DNA from: a bacterium
GTDB taxonomy: Bacteria > Latescibacterota > UBA2968 > UBA8231
NCBI GenBank assembly: GCA_027593305.1
Contig: JAQCJA010000090.1
Coordinates: 1-12,461, forward strand
DNA: 12,461 nucleotides
Direction of reading: 5' to 3'
The notes beneath the pieces are model-generated. The model saw only the letters and a list, made by a program, of their open reading frames with translations. It was not told the origin of the DNA and did no database searches. The position numbers and the translations under genes are program-made. The number at the start of each line of letters is the position of its first letter. Positions within the stretch are counted from its first letter, which is position 1. This document shows, piece by piece, positions 1 to 5,690 of this stretch.

Positions 1-1741
1 CAAGAGTCCGTGCCTGCAGCAGCACCACCACGGACAGAGCAGCGAATCCGGCCAGTGACAACATCCTGTTGCCCAGACACCAGTTCAGCACGCGCGGATA
101 CAGCGATACTGTCGTGCCGAAGATGGCATCAAACAGCCAGTACAGCGGCCACAACAGCAGGGACAGAACACGGCCGATGCCGTGGAAACCGGTCCGCAGC
201 AGGCGCAGCAACAGGGCCGGGCCACGCACGGCGACGCCCTCGGGTCGGGCCGCTTCATCGTCGCTCAGGGGCCGCAGCGACAACGACGCCAGCATGGGGA
301 TCAGCATCAGCGCCACCACCAGCGACGCCACCAGTGAGTACGTCACCGTGAGGGCCTGATCACGAAACAGTTGTCCGGCGACCCCCTCGACGAAGACGAT
401 GGGCACAAACACACAGACTGTTGTCATTGTGCCGCCAATGACCGCGCTGGCAACCTCGCTCGTACCCTTGCGTGCTGCCGTCAGGGGATCATCCCCGGCG
501 TCTCGATACCGCTGCACGTTCTCCAGAACAACGATGGAGCTGTCCACGAGCATGCCGATGCCCAGGGCCAGTCCGCCCAGGGACATGATGTTGAGACTGA
601 CATCCGTGGTGAACATGAGGAAGAAGGTGGCCACCACCGAGATGGGAATGGCCAGGCCGATGATGACGGTGCTGCGGATGTCGCGCAGAAACAGAAACAG
701 GATGATGATCGCCAGAATGCCGCCGATGAGCGCCGTTGTCAGAACCTCATTGACCGATTGCTGGATGAATGTTGCCTGGTCGACGACGATCTCCACCTCG
801 GCATCGCCGAGCAGGTCGCCAAAGCGGCTCTGGAACTCATCCAGGCGTTCACGAACGGTGGCCGACACACTGACGGTATTGGCGTCCCCCTCCTTGAAGA
901 CGGCGATCTCGACACCTTCGCGGCCATTGATGCGGGTCACTACGTCACGCTCGACATGGCCCTGAACGACTCGGCCCACATCGGCAAGCTTCACAGCCGC
1001 ACCACCCACCTGGGCGATGACGATATCTTCCATGTCCTGGATGCTGGTGAACTCGTTCAGCGTGCGCACGAGGAACTCCGCCTCGCCATCTTTCAGCAGT
1101 CCGCCTGTAAGGTTCACGTTCTCCGCTGCCAGCCGTTGCGTCACCTGGCTGATGGGGATCCCGAGTGAGGTCAGGCGCTGGGTTTCGACTTCGACATGGA
1201 TCTCTTCCTCGAAGCCCCCCTCGACGCGCACGGCGGCCACGCCCTCGAGGCTCTCGAAGTCGAGGCGGATGCGATCTTCGGCGACACGGCGCAGTTCCAT
1301 CAGGCTGTTGCCGCCGTAGAGGGCGATCCGCAGGATCGGATCCAGGGACGGATCGAAACGCAGCAGGATCGGTTTGCCCGCGTCCTGGGGCAGTTCGACC
1401 AGATCGAGTTTCTCGCGCACATCAAGAGACGCGAAATCCATGTCGGTGCCCCAACCGAACTCAACGATGACGTCACTCATGCCCGGTCGGGACACAGAAC
1501 TGACACGCACGACGTTGCTGACAACACCAACGAGCCCCTCAATGGGCTCCGATATGAGGCGTTCCACCTCAGCAGGAGCTGTCCCGGGATAGTCGGTGCG
1601 GATGGTGATGGTCGGATACGTGATATCCGGCAACAGGTTCACGGACAGGCGTGAGAAGCCCACCATGCCGAAGGCGCTGATGGCGACCATGATCATGGCC
1701 ACCGTCACCCGGCGGGAGATGGAAAAGTCGACGAGCTTCAC
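1..1741 (-). CDS. RND efflux transporter permease (HAE-1-like), partial, C-terminus outside window
   Basis: Inner-membrane proton-driven pump subunit of a tripartite efflux system that would move drugs, solvents or similar compounds out across the envelope. Translating the minus strand from the GTG at 1741 gives 580 open residues without a stop, about the first 55% of a roughly 1030-residue family member. Visible parts are TM1 (residues about 12-30), the porter-domain opening with 'LPDITYPTI' and 'DYPGTAPAEVE' (37-60), 'LISEPIEG' (62-69), and TM2-TM6 between about 333 and 485. The TM4 motif 'GMLVDSSIVVLEN' includes D400, which matches the first Asp of the AcrB proton relay; the second Asp is Ser401, a substitution that I believe also occurs in other RND subfamilies. 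A hydrophobic stretch at about 510-550 precedes TM7. The GTG lies 4 nt after the adaptor stop, so translation is probably coupled. Substrate cannot be inferred. Confidence 0.95.
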   Translation of the reverse strand, partial: MKLVDFSISRRVTVAMIMVAISAFGMVGFSRLSVNLLPDITYPTITIRTDYPGTAPAEVERLISEPIEGLVGVVSNVVRVSSVSRPGMSDVIVEFGWGTDMDFASLDVREKLDLVELPQDAGKPILLRFDPSLDPILRIALYGGNSLMELRRVAEDRIRLDFESLEGVAAVRVEGGFEEEIHVEVETQRLTSLGIPISQVTQRLAAENVNLTGGLLKDGEAEFLVRTLNEFTSIQDMEDIVIAQVGGAAVKLADVGRVVQGHVERDVVTRINGREGVEIAVFKEGDANTVSVSATVRERLDEFQSRFGDLLGDAEVEIVVDQATFIQQSVNEVLTTALIGGILAIIILFLFLRDIRSTVIIGLAIPISVVATFFLMFTTDVSLNIMSLGGLALGIGMLVDSSIVVLENVQRYRDAGDDPLTAARKGTSEVASAVIGGTMTTVCVFVPIVFVEGVAGQLFRDQALTVTYSLVASLVVALMLIPMLASLSLRPLSDDEAARPEGVAVRGPALLLRLLRTGFHGIGRVLSLLLWPLYWLFDAIFGTTVSLYPRVLNWCLGNRMLSLAGFAALSVVVLLQARTL

Positions 1742-1745
1742 GAGG

Positions 1746-2870
1746 CTACTCGCCGCCGCCGTGGGATCCGCTGCCATCTTCTGCGGCGGCCACCACCGGA
1801 GCCTCGGCACCGACGAGGCGCACGGCAGCATTGTCCTTGAGCCCCTCGTGGCCGACGGTGATCACCTGATCCCCCTCGTCGAGGCCGGCAAGGATCTGCA
1901 CGCGATCGCCGTCGGTATACCCGAGTTCGACACGGACGCGTTCTGCCTTGCCATCACGCACGGCGAACACGTCGTCCTCATCGGTTTCGAGAACCAGAGC
2001 TTTCTTCGGGACAATCAGGGCGTCGCTCTGTCTGTCGGTGACGATCCGCACCGTAGCGAACATGCCCGGCCGCAGAGCGTCGTCGGGGTCCACATCAAGA
2101 GTCACCTTGACCGTGCCGCTCGCCGGATCCACGCCGGGGCTGATCATACGCACCATCGCCGCAAACACACGGCCCGGCGCCGAGTCGACCGTGATCCGCG
2201 CCGCCTGGCCGGGCCGCACCTGTGACATGCGTTTCTCGGGCACACGGATCCGGGCCTGCAGAGGCTCGAGATCGGCGACGACAAAGACCACGTCGTTGCT
2301 GCGCACCAGATCGCCGCGCTCTACACTGCGGCGCATGACAACACCGCCCAGGGGTGCGCGAATGTCGGCATAACTGAGACGGAGTTGACCTTCGCGCAGC
2401 GCCACTGCCGCATTTTCGTGCAGGTTGCGCGCGCGCTCGAATTCCTCCTGGCTTACCAGTTGCCGGTCATACAGTGTCTTCGTGCGGGCAAAAGCGGATG
2501 TGGCTTGATCGAGAGCGACCTTTGCCTGCTCCACCTGCAGTTGCAGCTCCTCTTTCTCCAGTTGCACGAGGATGGCTCCCGCCTGCACCCGATCACCCTC
2601 CTCGGCCGCCAGTCGCTGCACGAGGCCCTGAGCCCGCGACACGACCTCGACCCAGCGCTCGGCCTCGAGGCGCGCATGTGTCTCGACGTAACGTGTGATC
2701 TCACCCCGTGTGACCGTCTCAGTTTTCACCGGAAGAGCGGCTTCGGCGCGCCCCCCTGCAGCCCCCTGGGGGCCGCGCCCGGCAACCGCTCCTTTGGCAC
2801 CTTCTTCTGCACCGCAGGCCAGCAGCAGGCCTGCCAGCGCCGCCATGGCCGTCATGCTCCAACCCTTCAC
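1746..2870 (-). CDS. RND efflux periplasmic adaptor (membrane fusion protein), lipoprotein
   Basis: Adaptor linking the RND permease to an outer-membrane channel. From the GTG at 2870 it is 374 residues. It opens with a lipoprotein signal ending in the lipobox 'LLLAC' (Cys19), so it should be anchored by lipid in the inner membrane. Next come the beta-barrel/lipoyl first half (about 48-100, 'GDRVQAGAILVQLE'), a coiled-coil hairpin (about 103-165, with 'KTLYDRQLVSQEEFERA'), the second lipoyl half ('YADIRAPLGGVV'), a beta-barrel, and the membrane-proximal domain ('RPGMFATVRI', 'VPKKAL'). This start is preferred because AGGAG lies 7 nt upstream and the signal peptide is then of normal length. 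The frame is also open to ATG 2909 and GTG 2912, which overlap the stop of the displaced TetR frame but have no Shine-Dalgarno. The stop is 4 nt before the permease start. Family assignment is secure; the start is likely but not certain. Confidence 0.95.
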   Translation of the reverse strand: MKGWSMTAMAALAGLLLACGAEEGAKGAVAGRGPQGAAGGRAEAALPVKTETVTRGEITRYVETHARLEAERWVEVVSRAQGLVQRLAAEEGDRVQAGAILVQLEKEELQLQVEQAKVALDQATSAFARTKTLYDRQLVSQEEFERARNLHENAAVALREGQLRLSYADIRAPLGGVVMRRSVERGDLVRSNDVVFVVADLEPLQARIRVPEKRMSQVRPGQAARITVDSAPGRVFAAMVRMISPGVDPASGTVKVTLDVDPDDALRPGMFATVRIVTDRQSDALIVPKKALVLETDEDDVFAVRDGKAERVRVELGYTDGDRVQILAGLDEGDQVITVGHEGLKDNAAVRLVGAEAPVVAAAEDGSGSHGGGE

Positions 2871-2877
2871 GTGTATT

Positions 2878-2882
2878 CTCCT
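2878..2882 (-). promoter_or_regulatory. Ribosome binding site that selects the adaptor start
   Basis: AGGAG on the minus strand, 7 nt before the GTG at 2870. Upstream in-frame starts at 2909 and 2912 have no comparable motif, so this site is the main argument for the shorter adaptor protein. Confidence 0.6.
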
Positions 2883-2908
2883 GGTTCCACTCATCGCTGG
2901 TTCGCTCA

Positions 2909-3091
2909 TCACGTTGCTGGTTTTGGTGTGGGTCGGGCGACGCCATGCAAAAAAACGTGCACCACCTCGTCGACGATCTGGTCAGGGGGCAGTCGCGGCT
3001 CATCGAAGCGCATGCAGGCGCGGATCATGCCGAGCAGGATCTGCGCATCGGTGCGTAGATGTGGCGCTTCGTGGGCTGTCTGTGTCGAAAC
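2909..3091 (-). pseudogene. Displaced C-terminal segment of the TetR repressor (+1 frame)
   Basis: This frame reads 'APHLRTDAQILLGMIRACMRF' (given in part: TDAQILLGMIRACM) followed by 'LPPDQIVDEVVHVFLHGVA', the usual last two helices of a TetR ligand-binding/dimerisation domain, where 'LxGMIRA' and 'VxxFLxG' are typical. It has no start of its own in a sensible place and ends at TGA 2911-2909, 38 nt before the adaptor GTG. Codon third positions are strongly G/C from about 3055 downward, as in neighbouring genes. The switch from the upstream frame must lie roughly between 3061 and 3110; restoring one frame needs removal of one base (or gain of two). I infer it is part of the same gene rather than a separate ORF. 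Confidence 0.7.
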
Positions 3092-3530
3092 TCTGCGCAG
3101 CGCCGGCGATGGTCTCGAGCAGGGCGCTGCGGTGGTGTTGCCATTGCCGGCAGAATTCCCGCCGGTTTGAACTCGCGCCAGCATCACGCCCCATTTGCCG
3201 GAACATGAACCGGTTGCGGCCGAAGAAATGGACCAGGGCCCGGACGGTTTTCTCCAGGCGACCCACGGAATCGACTTCGGCACCTTCGCGCGACATCTGT
3301 TCCTGCAGCGCTCCAAAGCCTGCGAAGATCACGGCAAAATACAGACTCTCCTTGTCCTGGAAGTATCGGTAGAGCGTCCCTTTGCCGACCCCCGCCTGGC
3401 GGGCCACGTCTTCCATCAGAACCGCATCAAAGCGGCCCTCAGCGAACAGTTGTTCAGCGGCGCGCAGGATCGCTTGCCGCCGAACGCGTTGCGCCGGGGT
3501 CATGGCCGCATCAGGAGCAGCTGGGATCAT
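3000..3530 (-). CDS. TetR/AcrR-family transcriptional repressor, C-terminus apparently frameshifted
   Basis: Likely local repressor of the efflux operon. As read it is 176 residues. The N-terminal DNA-binding domain is textbook TetR: 'ILRAAEQLFAEGRFDAVLMEDVARQAGVGKGTLYRYF', written here as helix 1 (about 20-31) and the helix-turn-helix (about 38-57, key residues VARQAGVGKGTLYRYF). Helices of the ligand-binding domain follow to about residue 146 ('ALLETIAGAA'). After that the frame becomes Ser/Thr/Arg/His-rich and unlike the family ('SPRSATSTHRCADPARHD'), while the +1 frame carries a good TetR C-terminus that ends at 2909. Joining the frames would give about 206 residues, the normal family length. 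Either the gene has a real one-base indel or the assembly has an error. ATG 3530 has no clear Shine-Dalgarno; ATG 3503 is an alternative start. The operator and promoter lie immediately upstream. Confidence 0.85.
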   Translation of the reverse strand: MIPAAPDAAMTPAQRVRRQAILRAAEQLFAEGRFDAVLMEDVARQAGVGKGTLYRYFQDKESLYFAVIFAGFGALQEQMSREGAEVDSVGRLEKTVRALVHFFGRNRFMFRQMGRDAGASSNRREFCRQWQHHRSALLETIAGAAQSFDTDSPRSATSTHRCADPARHDPRLHALR

Positions 3531-3571
3531 TCAGGTCGGGGGAGAAGGGGAACGGAGCAAATAAAACCGGT

Positions 3572-3585
3572 ACTGACCGGTCAGT
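3572..3585. promoter_or_regulatory. Putative TetR-family operator (perfect 14-bp palindrome)
   Basis: ACTGACCGGTCAGT is a perfect palindrome of two 7-bp half-sites, 41 nt upstream of the repressor ATG at 3530. It lies just downstream of the proposed -10 element, where bound repressor would block initiation. Dyad operators of about 14-20 bp next to the repressor's own promoter are typical of TetR-family autoregulation. The HDOD gene on the other strand begins 112 nt away and might also be affected. The site is directly visible; its function is inferred. Confidence 0.65.
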
Positions 3586-3589
3586 CACG

Positions 3590-3618
3590 AAAGTATCCGG
3601 GATATCGGACACTGTCAA
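3590..3618 (-). promoter_or_regulatory. Putative sigma-70-type promoter of the efflux operon
   Basis: On the minus strand a consensus -35 TTGACA (3618-3613) is followed after exactly 17 nt by TACTTT (3595-3590) as a weak -10; GATACT two bases upstream is an alternative with a 15-nt spacer. Initiation would fall inside or beside the palindromic operator at 3572-3585, giving a leader of roughly 50 nt before the repressor ATG. The perfect -35 and correct spacing support the call; the -10 is poor. Confidence 0.45.
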
Positions 3619-3696
3619 CGGAGACTCTTCCTGGCTGCAGGACTCCGTGCCAAGCATGATGAAACACTGTAGTTTCGTGTTTCGCTGCTGATTGCC

Positions 3697-5673
3697 ATGC
3701 CCATGCCCAACAAATCCCACGGATCGTCGATGCGAGTTCTGCTTGTCGAAGACACAGATGGCATGCGCAAGATCGTGGGCTCCATGCTGATTGCCATGGG
3801 GTTTGAGAACATCGTCACCGCCGCCAACGGCAGGGATGCCCTCGAGCATCTGGAGACGGTGAATGTCGATCTGCTGTTAACCAACTGGTCGATGCCGGTT
3901 ATGAATGGCCTGGAACTGGTCCGCACCGTGCGGGCCCAGTCGCGCAACAAGTCTCTGCCCATCATCATGTTCACCTCCAGGGCCTCACGCAGCGACGTCG
4001 TCATCGCCATGGAGGCCGGTGTCGATGGGTATGTCGCCAAACCCTTCGCCCCGGCGCAGTTGCGCGAGCAGATCACCAACGTTCTGCAGCGACATTCGCG
4101 GCGGCAGATTGAAAACGTCGCCAATGCTCTCGATCCCATGCGCGGCGTGGACCAGTATCCACTGCTTCTCATCGGCGAACGGGCGATCCGTCCGCATGAT
4201 CTCGCGCGCCTGGAGAATCGTGGGACACTCCATTTTCTGGACCAGACGGTCGCCGCCGTCTCCCGCATCAACGGCGATGCGGATCCTCGGCTTGTGGGTG
4301 TCACGGTGTACGACGATTCCACAGAGCTCGGCCGCAGGTTGCGCAGCCTCGGCAGGCGAGTCAAGGCCATGGTTCTGAATGCAAGAATGCCGGGCGCCCT
4401 GACGCTGGCACGACTGGCGGCAGTCAACAAGGCGTACGATGTCAGTCTCTTCGTTACCTGCGGGCGCAGGGAGGAAATCCCCGATAAGGTCCGCCAGGGT
4501 CTGGATCGCATGAGCGTGACCCTCCTTGAGCACAGCCATCTCGACACCGATTCCATGCAGCAACTGGTGCTGGAACACGCCCTGGCACCCGGTGGGGCGA
4601 AACGCCCGGCGCAACTGCCCTCACCGGCAGAGATCAACCGGCGCCTGCGCACCGATATTCTGTCTTCGGTGACGCTGCCGGTCATGCCCAATGTCTTCCA
4701 CGATATCGCCGAGTTGGCCCGGGATCCGGAGAGCGATATACAGAAGTGGATCTCAGTGATCGAGGCCGACCCGCTCAGCAGTGCACAGGTCGTGCGCCGC
4801 GCGCACTCACCGGTGTACGGTTTCCGCGGGGAAATTGAACAGGCAGGCAAGGCGGTGATCCTTCTCGGCAAGAATACCGTGAAGGAACTCGTCGTCTCCG
4901 AGGCGGTACAGCGAGCCTTCCAGGTGATTCAGCAGGACGAGTTCAGCATGGAGGATTTCTGGCTGCATAGTGTCTGTGTCGCCCTGACTGCGCGGCTTTT
5001 CTCGTTGCCCCTCGAACCGAGCCAACGCTCCAAGGAACAACGGCAGGATCACGAGCTCTTTGGCCTGAGCGACGCGGCCGTGGCGGCGCCGGAACGATTA
5101 CAGTTGCCCACGAGACTGCCTCAGGATGCAAGGGTCGGGCCCTTCACCGGCGGCATGATGCACGACATCGGCAAGGTGGCACTGGTGCACAGTTATCCGG
5201 GCCTGAACCAGGCAGTGCGCGCCGAACTGGAACGCAACGATTGGAACATACCCATGTGTCAGGCGGAAGAGATGATCGCCGGAGGCGCCAATCACACAGC
5301 CGTTGGCGGCATCCTGGCTGAAAGCTGGCGCCTCGGCGATCGGATCACCAGCGTCATCGAGACCCATCACACGCCTGACACGAAGGATCCTCTGACATCC
5401 CTCATCGCACTCGCCGACGTCGTCGTCGGCGGCTTCCAACCGTATCCGACGGATGCGCCCTATCCGATGTTGCGCCTCGTTCGTGCGCGGGACGAGACGG
5501 TGATCGACGAGGCCGCCATGGGATTCATGGAGAGCTTCATGCCCCAGGATCTGTGCAAGCATCTGGATATGTCAGCGACGGACCTGATCGAACTGGCACG
5601 GCACCTGGGCCCCTCGGTCAGCAAGCGGGCGCAGGACCTGCAGAAGAGCCTGTCGGGACCGGCATCCACCTGA
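3697..5673 (+). CDS. HDOD-domain signalling protein with N-terminal degenerate receiver domain
   Basis: A 658-residue cytoplasmic signalling protein. Residues about 12-130 form a CheY-like receiver: acidic pair E18/D19, T93 in 'MFTSRA' and K115 in 'KPFAP' are present, but the phospho-accepting position in 'LLLTNWSMPVMNG' is Asn63 (codon AAC, 3883-3885) instead of Asp. Residues about 150-300 may be a second, more decayed receiver-like fold ('VLNARMPG' at 226-233). From about 310 to 600 is an HDOD domain ('FHDIAELARDPESDI', 'IEADPLSSAQVVRRAHSP'), with HD-superfamily residues H424, H489-D490 ('HDIGK'), H533, H557-H558 and D574. HDOD proteins commonly act as output or scaffold modules, including in motility and c-di-GMP signalling. 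No clear Shine-Dalgarno precedes ATG 3697; ATG 3730 starts exactly at the receiver and is an alternative. It stands alone, divergent from the TetR operon and convergent with fapA. Input and output are unknown. Confidence 0.92.
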   Translation: MPMPNKSHGSSMRVLLVEDTDGMRKIVGSMLIAMGFENIVTAANGRDALEHLETVNVDLLLTNWSMPVMNGLELVRTVRAQSRNKSLPIIMFTSRASRSDVVIAMEAGVDGYVAKPFAPAQLREQITNVLQRHSRRQIENVANALDPMRGVDQYPLLLIGERAIRPHDLARLENRGTLHFLDQTVAAVSRINGDADPRLVGVTVYDDSTELGRRLRSLGRRVKAMVLNARMPGALTLARLAAVNKAYDVSLFVTCGRREEIPDKVRQGLDRMSVTLLEHSHLDTDSMQQLVLEHALAPGGAKRPAQLPSPAEINRRLRTDILSSVTLPVMPNVFHDIAELARDPESDIQKWISVIEADPLSSAQVVRRAHSPVYGFRGEIEQAGKAVILLGKNTVKELVVSEAVQRAFQVIQQDEFSMEDFWLHSVCVALTARLFSLPLEPSQRSKEQRQDHELFGLSDAAVAAPERLQLPTRLPQDARVGPFTGGMMHDIGKVALVHSYPGLNQAVRAELERNDWNIPMCQAEEMIAGGANHTAVGGILAESWRLGDRITSVIETHHTPDTKDPLTSLIALADVVVGGFQPYPTDAPYPMLRLVRARDETVIDEAAMGFMESFMPQDLCKHLDMSATDLIELARHLGPSVSKRAQDLQKSLSGPAST

Positions 5674-5690
5674 CCCGGTGGGTCAGGTGG
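5666..5690. terminator. Bidirectional hairpin between convergent genes
   Basis: Perfect 11-bp arms CCACCTGACCC (5666-5676) and GGGTCAGGTGG (5680-5690) around a GGT loop. The HDOD stop TGA (5671-5673) is in one arm and the complement of the FapA stop (5683-5685) is in the other, at mirror positions. The stem is very stable, but neither side is followed by a run of T, so it is not a classic intrinsic terminator; it may act as a bidirectional terminator or 3'-end protecting structure. The structure is seen; the role is inferred. Confidence 0.6.

Noticed and set aside
371..1168. Long plus-strand open frame rich in Asp/His, opposite the RND permease
   Set aside because: It is the complement of a well-formed RND permease with clear family motifs; its composition is that of an antisense shadow in GC-rich DNA.
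2946..2953. Run of seven T on the minus strand near the TetR 3' end, considered as a slippage or frameshift site or terminator
   Set aside because: It lies downstream of the frame transition and reads normally as Val-Phe-Leu in the restored TetR frame; no GC stem precedes it.
3615..4871. 418-codon minus-strand open frame opposite the HDOD gene
   Set aside because: Ser/Arg-rich composition without any domain; the plus strand has a full receiver-HDOD protein across the same region.
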